Assembly (NCBI GenBank): GCA_030544235.1
Contig: CM060470.1
Location: 10,046,856 to 10,110,855, forward strand
Direction of reading: 5' to 3'
DNA length: 64,000 bases
Source of the DNA: Lepturacanthus savala
Lineage: Eukaryota > Chordata > Actinopteri > Scombriformes > Trichiuridae
Shown: in pieces, positions 1 to 10,340 of the stretch
Numbering within the stretch: the stretch's first letter is position 1
How the letters are laid out: every line of letters begins with the position of its first letter
Notes under the pieces: model-generated
Databases searched by the model: none
What the model was told of the DNA's origin: nothing
Seen by the model: only the letters and a program-made list of their open reading frames with translations
Made by a program: the position numbers and the translations under genes

Positions 1-48
1 CCCTTTCTACGATATTGGACCTGTTAGAGGGGATGTGTCTTCTCTAAC

Positions 49-175
49 CTGTTTTGGTGTAGAGCACCAGAACGTTGGTTCTTGTCCTGAGCAGCTTCTT
101 GAAGTCTTTGTGGTCGCTGACCTTCTCAATGAGCGGAGACACCTTTACAGCTTCTAGCACTGGCAGTAGCCACAC
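49..175 (-). CDS. pdia5: pdia5 exon 2 (protein disulfide isomerase A5)
   Basis: This exon encodes the end of the signal peptide and the start of the mature N-terminal domain of PDIA5, an ER lumen protein disulfide isomerase. Read on the minus strand it is flanked by an AG acceptor (plus 176-177) and a GT donor (plus 47-48). It holds 42 codons plus one base, so it enters in phase 0 and leaves in phase 1. The translation contains KVSPLIEKVSDHKDFKKLLR followed by TRTNVLVLYTKT. This lines up residue for residue with the human PDIA5 N-terminus (KVSSLIERISDPKDLKKLLR, then TRNNVLVLYSKS), recalled from knowledge of the family. The catalytic CxxC thioredoxin domains lie in later exons, left of the window. 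The similarity is too long and specific to be chance. The gene continues off the left edge. Confidence 0.95.
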
Positions 176-1160
176 CTGATGACATAAAAACAAGTGTTAA
201 TCACATCAGTCACTGTGGTCATGCCAACACACAGAAATGGGTCTGGGTATATTGACCCTGGATACTTTTTGGTACCAAGCAAAATATATACGCCAAGTAC
301 AGAAAAAGGTACATTACCAAAAGCTGGTATTCAATGTCATCGGCTCAGATTCTCAGTTGTAATATAAAGAAATAACTTTGATAATATGGTCTCTGGTCCA
401 AATAAAATTGTTGAACATTTAGCCAGTTTTATTTTTTATTTAGGGAAAGTTAGCCAACAAACACTGCTGGCCAGACTTCTATTTGCCCTTGTATATTCCT
501 GGCCATCACAGGATGATTTATAACTTCAAAAAGGGCATTCATACAATCAGAACTTTTCTTTTCAACTATGGCACAAACAAGATTCCTATCTTGTATCATA
601 CTTTTAACATCAATCTGTGCTAACGATGCCTTCAAAGACAACAACAGGTGGGTACATCTGCATCATTAGGCCGAATGGTCTCTTTGACTTTCCAAGAACT
701 GGTAGTCAGGCTAATGGTGTGAAACACCCAATATGGAAAACAAATCCCATACGGAGGCTAACACCTAAATCAAAGATGACCAAGAAAAAAAAGGCATAAC
801 GGTGATTACACTCAAACCATATGAAGGTAATTCTATTCATTCTAATTGTATCTGTGCCAACATCATTTATTAAAAAAAGCCCTCCCACTCGGCCTACAGA
901 GAACTAAATTAGACACCAAACATCATCTGCTCTCTCAGTGGATGCGGTCTGATGAGTCATATCACCTGGAATGAAAACAAGCACCTGTCGGGCTCATTTT
1001 CTGATTTTAATTCACACCTTCTGAGGTGAGTCTGATGGGAATTTTAAGACACTGCATGTGGTTCATCATTACATTTAGAGGTTAACATGGACAAACAAAC
1101 ATGGACAAAAAAGGCTAGAAAGACGACTTTAGAATGTTTTGATGATTCTCTTAAACGGGG

Positions 1161-1246
1161 CATGATTCCTATTAAGCTGATGTAACGACAAGATAAACAG
1201 GCTCCATGATTCCTATTAGGCTGATGTAATGACAAGATAAACAGGA
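1161..1246. repeat. tandem duplication of a 44-bp unit
   Basis: Two consecutive copies (1161-1204 and 1205-1246) both start with CATGATTCCTATTA and end with ACAAGATAAACAGG. They differ at only a few positions, so this is a young local duplication. It has no obvious coding content. Confidence 0.85.
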
Positions 1247-1800
1247 TCCGACATTGTTCGGTTTGGGATCTATGGCAACCACATTATGATGGGTAGGTTA
1301 ATTAGAGGCTGGATAGGTCACACTAGTGCTGTGTCTCACATTACATCTTTCTTTTGATTGAACAAGTTCATTTACATTGACAATGGTGGAAATGCTGGGC
1401 AACACAAGTACCCAGATGGTGTACTTTATACATATATATACACACACACAACAAAAGTGGGCATCAGGGATGTGTATTGTTAGGATTTTGTCTATACTAC
1501 TACTTTTATTGGTTCGTTATCATTACTGAAATATCCACTACAATCACCATACCTCAATATCCACATTTCTGTTATGGAATAGAACAATAAGACCAGTGTC
1601 CCACATTTTTAAAAGGATATTACGTGAGCTCAGGATTCCGTTGAACAATTTAACATGATGATCCCCATTATTGTCAGCCAACGTATCCAGTAGAGATTTT
1701 GCCCCTTAAGCTCATGCCTTAATGTCTTTCTGTTAGTTCTCTTCAATTTCTTTTATATTCTTTACATTCAGTAATTGAGTTTTCCCTGCTTCCCACACTC

Positions 1801-2660
1801 TTACTTTTATTAAGCATATCCTTGGTTTTAAGATATGCCTGTCTTTTATAACTGACATTCAAAACTAAAGCGTGCTTGTTTTTTCACATGCACAGTCTTA
1901 CAGCGTGGACACAGGTTCTCCTGTGGAATTCGCTCGTAGCTCTCAGAAGAAATAGAATAGATTCCTAAACAATCGATGCAGAGCATGTGCACCGGGGGCA
2001 ACCATTGTGCATGGACAGGTCAGTTAAAATGGGCGCCAAAAGGAATTTCTGGCGCTTCCAATTCCTTTACTACATCTTTCTAGGGAAAATGTTCATTTTT
2101 AGAATCATTACTTAGTTGTTCTACAGACATAACATCCCAATTTTGTGACAGATTATCCAAATTGCTTAATTGCATATTTTCCACATACTCTCCTCTTTTC
2201 TCCTTGTGTTATTTACCACTTTGTGTCCTGATATTTATGACAGAATCCTGTGTGCAGTCATGGTGAGTCACCAGTTCTTCCTTGTAAACTTTACAGCTTC
2301 CACATCACAATAGTACTGCTTATCTGAGAACAGCCGGATAAGAACTGCATTATCAAAATCATACACATATTTTTTTCCCGCTCTGCCTAATATAAAAGGG
2401 GGAACCTATCATGCAGTCGATCACAGTATTACTATATCAGGTGTAGTCATTTTTCCTACATGTTTATCTTCCCACGTTTGCCATTTAGGATATAAAGGTG
2501 TTGTAAGCACATTTCTAAAAGAGCAGCGCCGTCGCTGCCACAGCCGTACGTGTCCTTTTTTTGGAAACCTATCTTTAAAGAGCAGAAACAAATTATTAAA
2601 TGATCTAGACAGCTTAACCCTACGTCCTTGCACGCCAGACAGTTACAGCAGATAACCAGC
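1801..2660 (-). pseudogene. decayed coding-like block of unknown family
   Basis: On the minus strand this block contains several open stretches broken by a few stops and frame changes. From the 5' side: an open stretch near 2640-2425 rich in basic residues; one near 2395-2250 containing KKYVYDFDNAVLIRLFSDK; and one from about 2280 to 1845 with only three in-frame stops. The last includes HMLCIDCLG, then LCPRCKTVHVKK, a CxxC plus CPRC pattern resembling half of a zinc-binding RING-type site. A good splice acceptor (pyrimidine tract then TTTAAAG) is near 2580. I do not recognise the family. It could be a dead host gene copy or part of a mobile or viral-derived element. The density of open sequence in otherwise stop-rich DNA is the only evidence that it once coded. 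Confidence 0.35.
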
Positions 2661-2684
2661 TCGATTTTAAATGATGAGCCTCAC

Positions 2685-2783
2685 CGTTTGCATGGTGAAT
2701 TCAGATTCTTCCTTCTGGACAGAGGTTTCTAGTCCCAAGGTGAAGAGTAAAAGCGGGATGGCAATAGCTCCGGTAGCCATCAT
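2685..2783 (-). other. exon-like ORF encoding a signal peptide
   Basis: On the minus strand, an acceptor-like sequence (CTTGTTCATCCAG) is followed at once by ATGATG. After that come 33 open codons beginning MMATGAIAIPLLLFTLGLET, a textbook signal peptide with a hydrophobic core and polar tail, and then a GTGAGG donor. Length is 99 bp, phase 0. It lies in pdia5 intron 1 on the same strand. It is either the first exon of the decayed block next to it (1801-2660) or an alternative pdia5 5' exon, since its phase is compatible with exon 2. I do not recognise the protein. The splice-site pair plus signal peptide is suggestive but rests on short motifs. Confidence 0.3.
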
Positions 2784-3339
2784 CTGGATGAACAAGATGT
2801 AGCCGTTTGTTCATCCGCTTGTTTTGCTCGTGGGCAGGCAGGTAGGTGGGCAGACAGATATACTTCATTATTCTGAATACCCACTTGATGAGGTTTCAAT
2901 TTAATTTGAGAACTAAGCTCAATCGAATGGAAAGAAATGTTAGGGGATTCATTATGCTAAAATCTGGAAGGAGGATTCATTTTTATTTTACTTTATCAAT
3001 CTGCCCTTCAGTGACTCAATATTATAAAGGTAGCAGCATTCTTAGAAATGCTGCTCCACTGCCTCCCAATCCCCCCCTTTTTTTTGAAGATGAATACAAT
3101 CCAGCGTGTGCGCACTCTGAAGTGTCCCGTGCTGCCCTCGCAGTTGCAGTACGCCTTTTTTATTGTGTCACAACATTATAAATTAAAGTTTAGAAAACAG
3201 ATTTGATATTTCTGTATCGATCCAGAATCGTAGAAGTTCAAACCAATTTGTTTCACCAACCCCCACTACTTCCAGCTCAATAAAACACCATATTAACTCA
3301 AACTGGTTTCATAAACACAACAAAGTCTAAATGTACTTC

Positions 3340-3425
3340 AGTGGACTCCCCCGGTCACCAGATCTGAACCCAGAATACCTTTGGGATGTGGTAGGATGGG
3401 AGATTTGCAGCATGAGCTTACAGTA
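3340..3425 (+). pseudogene. Tc1/mariner transposase remnant
   Basis: The DNA reads almost exactly like the stretch coding for the SPDLNPIEHLWDVV part of Tc1-type DD34E transposases: CACCAGATCTGAACCCA followed by CCTTTGGGATGTGGT and GGGAGATTTGCAGCATG. Small indels break the frame and the rest of the transposase is missing. It is a dead fragment. Confidence 0.7.
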
Positions 3426-4867
3426 AATATGGTGTTTCTGATAAATTGCTCAATGGTGGTATTTTTGCACAGTAAAAAATATTGTGAAAATGTCAGTTTA
3501 AGTTTAAGATGGTGTACAATTGATTAAAATCAAATGAATCTATTTGCAAGAATTTGCAAGATTTGCAAGAATAATCACCCACTTTGAGTAAATTTGTCAA
3601 ATTTAACACCTCATATTCAATGCTATTTTTAGGTTGCTTCAAGGATTGCAATTTGTGTTTCTCGCATTATATAAAACCTACACAGTGATTTAAAATAAAG
3701 GGAAGGGTGTGAGTTGCCTTCAGCATATAAAAATGAGATTCAGTCTGTCATTTTGTGTCTATGGATTCAAGGTAAAAGAGTTCATCCAGTCCTTTTCATA
3801 AAAAACAAAAGGCGCACTTTGAAGTCTCTCCCATGCTATACCCGGCTGACTTTTGAAGTACAATCTGGGATAATAACATCTGTGTGAAACGCATATATGC
3901 ATTTCAACGTATTATAACGAGGGCATGATGATGTATTTTTGTCCTTGAATTTATAATAAATGACCCTCATTACCATCAATAATGAGATGCCAACATGTGG
4001 TTTCTGATACTGAATCCATAATGCACTCTCAGTTTTCTGCGATCCATTATAAACACCAAGTAAAAGAAGAAACTGCTTTTTATGTAACAGAGGATGAGCG
4101 GCATGTATTCTGAATTCAATATATTTTCAGTGACTAAAAGGATCCCAATAGAAACTTAATATTAAAAACTAAATAAATACATACTAATAACTAAATACAC
4201 ACATTTACCAATCAACCAATTGGGTTTTTCTGTAATCCTGTTCCCAAATACCACTGAACACATTACCTCCTTAGAAACATTTAATAAAAACTCATTATAA
4301 CCTTCATGAAGGTGATGAATTGTAAGTCTATAACTGATAATACAGTCTAATTAACCAACACCAACCAATATCAGCTTATTAATACATTGATGATGGTAGA
4401 TGAAACAAAATTTTTTTTCTAGAGCACCAACAGCAATGTTTAGACGAGCAAAGTCACAAAATTAACTCATATCTCTCATATAATACAGAGTGTAGATTTG
4501 AGTAAATCTTTATTTACCTTTACCTCAAACACAGTCTCCACGAGGCCTCTATGACTGGCTGCTCTAAACTTGAGCCTATGTGCATGTGTGCAGCAGCTGA
4601 GCCTCTTTACTGGGTCAAACTCCAACACAGGCAGCATAGGGCAAAAGCTGCGCAACCATTAATGAAAACAAAAACACAGTAGAGACTCACAGCATATTTT
4701 TTTTCCTGTCCCTCAACCTTAGGCAGCTGTCAAAAAACATTGGCTATTTTGGTGCCAACATTTAGTTGGTGTCGAGAGTAGCCTTCCGGGATTTACCCAC
4801 CACACGGAAAATCTACCCACATTCGGTGCTTGGCGGCTGTTAAATCATGGACCGCATTGGGGAAGCT

Positions 4868-5094
4868 ACGGCTCAGAGCGGCCGTCCACTGGTTGGAGGA
4901 TTGGCGGTGTGATTTGTATCCTTGGTCAGGATACTTAAAAACAGATTGTGAATGTGTATGAATGAATAGACTCTCCTGCTCAGCTGGTGCTGTCTTGTAT
5001 GGTATGAACAGGTGAATGAACACTTGTAGCTTGAAGCACCTTTGAGAGGTCGAGAAGACCCGAAAGGCGCTAAATGAATGCAGTCCATTTACCA
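4868..5094 (+). mobile_element. degenerate tRNA-derived SINE
   Basis: The 3' part has the hallmark tail of a common fish SINE: an AAGCACCTTTGAGAGGTCGAG-like segment, then GAAAGGCGCTAAATGAATGC, then AGTCCATTTACC. The 5' part (GGCTCAGAGCGGCCGTCCAC, then a GGTTGGAGGATTGGCGG-like B-box region) resembles a tRNA-derived head. No flanking target duplication is evident and the copy is diverged. Confidence 0.7.
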
Positions 5095-5289
5095 AACCCG
5101 GCGGGTGATAACTCCGTTAAATTGGTCACTCCGAGATTACGTGACTCAGCGCGGGGTAAACTCAGACTCCCAAGAAAATCGATTAATGCTTTATACATCC
5201 ACCTATTTTATCTGCCATGAAGGTATGTCCCGTCACATCGCTGTAAAGGATGTGGCGCTTACTAAGCAGCAGGTGCACGGCTCCTGCCT

Positions 5290-5560
5290 GTGAGCCCACA
5301 CCCTCCATCTGCTCTGACAAATCTGCTTAATAAATGATATCCAGTTCGAGGGATAGTACTGAATCAGCACAAAGTGTTTGTCAAGCACTTGCCTTGAGTT
5401 TCCTCTGACTAATGAGCCAGGTATGTGTGTGTACTGGCTGATTGCAAAAGAAGCAAGGCAGCATCTGATAACACACGCGGCGCGCTGATTTAGAGGCTTC
5501 TTAGCCCTCAAATGAACAGAGGAGCAATCAATTAGAAGCTTTAGCAACCATCACATCAGC
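5290..5560. promoter_or_regulatory. candidate conserved non-coding element
   Basis: This is a non-repetitive block of balanced composition with several homeodomain-type ATTA/TAAT cores (for example AATCAATTAGAAG), SOX-like ACAA motifs and no low complexity. It stands out from the AT-rich intron around it. The regulatory role is inferred from composition only. Confidence 0.25.
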
Positions 5561-8004
5561 GATGGAAATCGGGGGAGAGGTTGGGCCTAACATACCACCG
5601 AGCCTTGTTGTGGGATAAGGTTGGGTACTACGCCAATAGCTTTTGGCAGTTGGAATGTGACTGCAACATAGAATGCTGAAAACTGCCGAGTACTGAAAGT
5701 TGGCGCCGAGTGTACTTCGATTTACTCATTTAAGTGCTAATTAGCCAATTCTAGGCAAAGTTCAAGCCAAAAGACTTTCTTAAATGACGCTTTTCAAAAG
5801 GTTTGCTCATAAGTATATCTGCATCGTCAGATATTCTTATCGTCAATAACCCATTAACAGGAGTGCCAGTTGTACTGGTATATAGTGGCTCAATTTGGAG
5901 GGAATCGTAAACTTTTCTTCAAATTCATGGACGTCTTATCTGAAAATCAAAAGGCAATTAGATTTGCTGTTTTATTCTTTAAGATGTTTGAAATGATGTC
6001 TTTCTCCGTGCAGTTTAAAGGTTGAGATTGGTTTTGCGGCACAATTGTGCATTTCTATGGAATAAGCGCCACATTACAAACATTGTTCTTGTTAATGTTG
6101 AGTTTTCGCTAAAAAATAACACTAACAGACTTATAAATCCAGCAGATCAGGTAATCTGTCCATGTTAAACGATCGGTTGAACATCCGGCGAAGCTGCGTT
6201 CCTCCTCTCTCACTACAATTAGCTTTAAAAAAATAGTAACTATCTTTTACCGAGCAAAACAGATTTGCGGCTTTTCTGTTGATAATCAAAAACTGAGTTG
6301 TTAGATGAATTGACAATGAAAGGAAGTTACAGCTCCTTGTTCGCGATTGGCTCATTGGTCTGTGGGACTATTCCGCCAGAAATTCTGATAATTACTGTGT
6401 TTATAAAGACGAGAAGAACAAAAAAAAAAAAAAAAAGAGGAAAACTGCACTCTTGTTGCACGGTGCCACTGAAAATTTTAAAATCTAAGAATCTTCACAT
6501 CCTTTTTTTTTTTTTTTGCCAGATGCATGTCTGCAAACAGGTAGTGACACATATTGATATTTACTTATTGATTAGCGTACAAGCTTTAGGAAGCCGGACC
6601 AAATACTCTAATTTCTGTGTATGCACCTGTGGGGGACTTTGGATTAAATTGCTTTGACAGTCAGGCCTCCAGCTGCTCGTCAACAAAGTGCTGAACTGTA
6701 TACAACGGACAGTGCTACGTGGCAGTTAAGGCGCGTACACACACACACACACGCGCAGCAAACACACACCGAAGGTTCATAGGCAAGACAGGAATGGAGT
6801 GGTGGATGATATTAAATTAATATCACCGTGATTATCAACATTTATTGACAGAATGCTGGAGGAATGACTCGGTATGCACTGTGCAAAACTTTCAATATTT
6901 CAATATTGTGAAAAATATTGCATAATAGCCTATATTATATTTCATTAAATCAAGCTGGGCCAATGCTACTGATGGAGATTTACTACCAGAAAATAAATAA
7001 TTGGGGAAATAATGAACCAATTAAGACTGCAGCTAATACATATCAACTTTTTTTTTTTTCAGATCAATTAGGTCATTATGTAAATTAAGGGCTTTGCCCA
7101 TAATAGTTTCACAGACACAGAACTAAAAGAATTCACTTTACAATCTATAAAGAAAGAGGAAAAATAACATCAAATCTATATCTTGTACTGTGAGGCACAT
7201 TTTGCTTGGAAAATGACTTGATTATCAGAGTTGTTGCCATGCTAATCTTCTAATGGACTAGTTCAATCGACTAGTTATTGCAGCCGTTGTTCATTGCGGG
7301 ATTCAAAATCGCAGGCTACACAATTCTGTTTTTTGGTGTCAAGATATGAAGTACTGTGGAACTGTGAATACTGACGCATGTAAACACACACCCAAGCGCC
7401 ACCCTTGTTTGCAAAGGCTTTCTGACTACAGGAAGCAGAGACAAGCCTCAGTGATACATTATTCCTTAACAAAAATTAATGCAGAATAGACATGAGTTAA
7501 CTCAAGGTAATTCTAAGAGTCTGCTAATTGTGTGTGTGAGAGAGAGAGAGATGACATGCAAAACGTCCCCGGACGAATAGCTCTGATGCTGCTAAATTAA
7601 AAGTTTTCTCTAAGTGTATGATTCAACTGATTCCCAAGCCAAGTGTCCTCAAGTGTCGTGATAGTATTGAATCAGACATTAATGACTGACTAAAACCGTC
7701 ATAAAGTTTAGGTGCTTTTCAGAGATTGGGCCAAAACATGCAAAAAACTAAATCATGTGTAGGGATGGGAGGATAAAATATTTTATCATGGATAGGGATT
7801 AAAAAACACACACACTAAGATAATCCTGTTGAATTTCCATCATCTTGAGTATCTTCAGTAGGGACTAGACATAGCCGTCTCCTTCACTAACGTACAGTCC
7901 TACATTGATTTCCTGATTTATTTTGAATTGCCCACAAGGGGTAGTCCGCGTCTTTTCAGTCATTGCTTAATTGTTTGTTTTTCATTAAAAAGAATGTTCA
8001 CTTA

Positions 8005-8375
8005 GGCCTGGGCAATATATCACATCAATATTCTAATATATTAGACATAAGAATAAATAGTGTTAGATTTTTTATATAATATCATGAACTACTCTTCTTT
8101 AAGACTGTACTTACCAGACCAGTTCTTACTGCTATTATACTATTATAACCCTTGGGTTATGCAATATAACTGGATTGGCAAGGTTGAAAGATAGTCATAA
8201 TACGTTTAGTCTGTTTAAGTTAAAATTAATTTTACGTATACCCACTCAATCATTATATACACAGATTACTGATTATTATTTATCAAGAATCTCATTATGG
8301 GAACATTTTCTGAAAGTAACTCTACAATACCGATATCAAAGTATTTGGTTAACAAAAAAAATGTGATACGAGTCC
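8005..8375 (+). repeat. interspersed fish repeat (GGCCTGGGCAATAT family)
   Basis: It begins GGCCTGGGCAATATATCACA and contains the phrases TTACCAGACCAGTTCT, CCACTCAATCATTATAT and ATTACTGATTATTATTTATC. It ends near a GTATTTGGTTAACAAAAA segment followed by TGTGATACG. This order matches a non-autonomous DNA repeat that I know from many fish genomes. A partial second copy is at 62375-62465. Confidence 0.55.
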
Positions 8376-8672
8376 TTTCTGTCATGCAATAATAAATATT
8401 TCTTAATAAAATGCAAATCTTATATTCCCATGCCAACATGACAATTTATTTTATTCTTGGCACACACATGGGTAGTAAACGTCATTCACAATGTGGAACT
8501 TGTGTTTAGATAGAAGAAACTGATATAGACCAAATATTTTATTGAATATTTTGAGGCTTTGGACGCTCAAAAATAAAACAAGCATCATGGAAACATCATG
8601 TTGGGCCTTCCAGTTTGTATTTTTTCTTTATTTACCGACATTTTATAGACTAAATATGAGATTAGATAGTGT

Positions 8673-9427
8673 CAGTAGTGGAATGTAACAATATACATGT
8701 ACTCGAGTACTGTACTTGAGTATATTTTGATGTACTTATACTTTCATTTTTCCATTGTATAATACATCATAATTCCACTCCACTACCTTTATTTGACAGC
8801 TACTTGTATAAGTATTTTATACATAAAACACATGATTAGTCTATAAAATACACATCTGTCCCCTTCATGTGAGTATTAAAATCCCAATGAATTAATGATA
8901 TATATTTATACATACACACGCACACAACCGTTCAAAAGTTTGACTCAGGCAATTTAGTGTTTTCCATAAAAAGTCACACTTATTTACCACCATGGGTTGT
9001 AAAATGAATAGAAATTTTTACATTAGCCTTCTGGCACAATGAGCAAACAAATTGTTCCATTAGAACACTGGAGTGATAGTTGCTGGAAATGGGCCTCTAT
9101 ACACCTATGTAGATATTGCACCCAAAAAACAGACATTTGCAGCTAGAATAGTCATTAACCACATTAGCAATGTATAGGGTGTATTTCTGATTAGTTTAAA
9201 GTTATCTTCATTGAAAGAAAATGATTTTCTTTCAAAATAAGGAAGTTTATGAGTGACCCCAAGTGACCCAACATTTTGCATAAGGAGTACTTGTGAAATT
9301 TAAGTACATTTTGATGCTAACACTTCTATACTTTTAACATAGGATTTTAAATGAAAGACTGTTGCTTATAATACTGCTACTTTTACCAAAGTAGTAGATT
9401 TGTGTAGGCTATTTTCTTCCACCACTG
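8673..9427. mobile_element. hAT-like non-autonomous DNA transposon, carrier of a nested insert
   Basis: Terminal inverted repeats CAGTAGTGGAA (8673) and TTCCACCACTG (ending 9427) bound a sequence rich in TACTTGAGTA-type motifs typical of a common fish MITE. The flanks are an 8-bp target-site duplication with one mismatch: GATAGTGT (8665-8672) and GATATTGT (9428-9435). Eight-base duplications are the hAT signature. The middle is occupied by a separate Tc1-type element. There is no transposase. Confidence 0.8.
8925..9275 (-). mobile_element. Tc1/mariner-derived element nested in the hAT MITE
   Basis: It begins with the terminal phrase CCGTTCAAAAGTTTGA, followed by TTTTCCATAAAAAGTCACAC and TGTAAAATGAATAGAAA. 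Those are the 3' end of a well-known fish Tc1 element. It then jumps to sequence from the other end (CAATGAGCAAACA, then GGGCCTCTATACACCTATG) and finishes near GAGTGACCCCAAG. The transposase gene is deleted. A sister copy is at 44051-44540. Confidence 0.8.
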
Positions 9428-9559
9428 GATATTGTGTATTTTTTGGGGTGTTTTACGCTCGACAACCAATTCAGTTCTGACTATTATCAGTGCAGTACAG
9501 TAGCGTTAGCTTAAAGCCACCAGTGAGTGGCCGAGACTTGTATGGAAGTCAAAGTTTTT

Positions 9560-10320
9560 GGACTTTACAACCTCACATGACTGCACGCGGGAGTTCCTGC
9601 AACTCTTCGGGTCCTCCTGCGTCTCAATAACCGCAGCGTCCGCATGAATGGAGCCGGAAAACGGGCTCTTAAAAGGGCGTAGAAAGCGATAGAGGAAGCG
9701 GAGCTGGGCAGGATTGGCTCTCCAGGCGGTAGTTGTGACTCAGACGCCGGGGAGGGACCCGCGTACCCGGGCGACAGCTGCTGCCGGAGCACCGCTCGGT
9801 GCTGGTGGTGATTTTACCTGCGCCACAGACGCCGGTGTCCAAACCCGCATTATACCGGCAGGTCAAACCTGAGCGAGCAAGTTCAAGCGTCCGGGGCTGT
9901 CAACTTTACCGCCCGCACGGACAGGCGAGGAGACGCGGTGAGCTGTTTTTTTTTTTTTTTTTCCCCACTGCCTCCCGGATTCTGTAACGGACGCGAGCAC
10001 GCGCCGCCGCGGCGGGAAAAGCTCGCGAACACCCGTCCCCGTTTCCACACGCATGCACAAGAGTTTCGCGGACTCACCAGCAGCACCAACATGAGCATTT
10101 TTGCCTCTCTCATCCGACTCCCGAAGCGGTTCCAAGAGGCCATGATGCCGTTGCCACGTCTGGATACGCAGGCGCAATCGGTTTTTTTCCACGGATTGTC
10201 AGCCACGGCCGCAAGGCCTGTCGGGAAGTGTAGTGTGGAGGAGGCGGCGCTGCACCTGCCGCCTCAAAGCAATCCATGTCGGCGATAGCGATCAGCGAAA
10301 GTAGCCTGCGTGATTTGTTG
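9560..10320. promoter_or_regulatory. CpG island spanning the pdia5 5' end
   Basis: GC content and CpG frequency rise sharply here compared with both flanks (for example GACGCCGGGGAGGGACCCGC near 9740 and CGCGCCGCCGCGGCGGG near 9999). This is the usual setting of a vertebrate housekeeping promoter and fits its placement over pdia5 exon 1. A poly-T run lies at 9944-9962. Confidence 0.7.
10078..10143 (-). CDS. pdia5: pdia5 exon 1, start codon and signal peptide
   Basis: This 22-codon segment ends at a consensus GTGAGT donor (plus 10077-10072) and is in phase 0 with exon 2. Joined, it gives a basic n-region (MASWNRFGSRMREAK), a hydrophobic core (MLMLVLL, continued by VWLLPVL from exon 2) and then KVSPLIEK, as expected for an ER-targeted PDIA5. 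I chose the ATG at 10143 because it is the first ATG downstream of the likely promoter motif at 10223-10234 and has a good context (A at -3, G at +4). In-frame ATGs at 10113, 10098 and 10092 are alternatives. Starting at 10098 would give a leader closer in length to the human one. No direct similarity to human exon 1 is needed or claimed, since signal peptides diverge quickly. The evidence is frame, donor, hydrophobicity and promoter position. Confidence 0.75.
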
Positions 10321-10340
10321 ATTGGAGGAGGGTTAAGTAC
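10144..10340 (-). promoter_or_regulatory. pdia5: pdia5 core promoter and short 5' UTR
   Basis: This is CpG-dense sequence directly upstream of the pdia5 ATG. On the minus strand it contains ACTACACTTCCC (plus 10223-10234), an exact match to the ACTACAnnTCCC motif bound by ZNF143/THAP11, which sits just upstream of the start site in many CpG promoters. A CCAAT box lies at plus 10321-10325 (ATTGG on plus). An NRF1-like GC-rich element is at 10165-10176. There is no TATA box. I infer a start site at roughly 10160-10210, which leaves a short 5' UTR with no upstream ATG. A complete ERSE (CCAAT-N9-CCACG) was looked for because PDI genes often respond to ER stress, and was not found. Confidence 0.55.

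Larger units (their letters stand above)
176..10077 (-). other. pdia5: pdia5 intron 1 (9.9 kb)
   Basis: This is the interval between the two recognised pdia5 exons. Most of it is AT-rich and featureless to my eye. The stretches 180-1160, 1250-1800, 2800-3330, 3430-4860, 5560-8000 and 9430-9560 show no gene or classified repeat. Small things in it are a run of three ATTTGCAAGA-like units at 3540-3571, a poly-A run at 6420-6436, a CA tract at about 6737-6752 and a GA tract at 7534-7550. The right end (9560-10077) is part of the CpG-rich promoter region. Repeats and ORF-like segments inside it are listed separately. Confidence 0.75.

Noticed and set aside
1801..2660. Calling this block an endogenous viral gene
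   Set aside because: No viral hallmark such as long terminal repeats, protease or polymerase motifs is visible, so the origin is left open.
9818..9850. Alternative pdia5 first exon (ATG, 11 codons, GTAAAA donor) on the minus strand
   Set aside because: It is also phase 0, but the peptide (MRVWTPASVAQ) is a poor leader, the donor is weaker, and it lies downstream of the better exon at 10078-10143 with GTGAGT.
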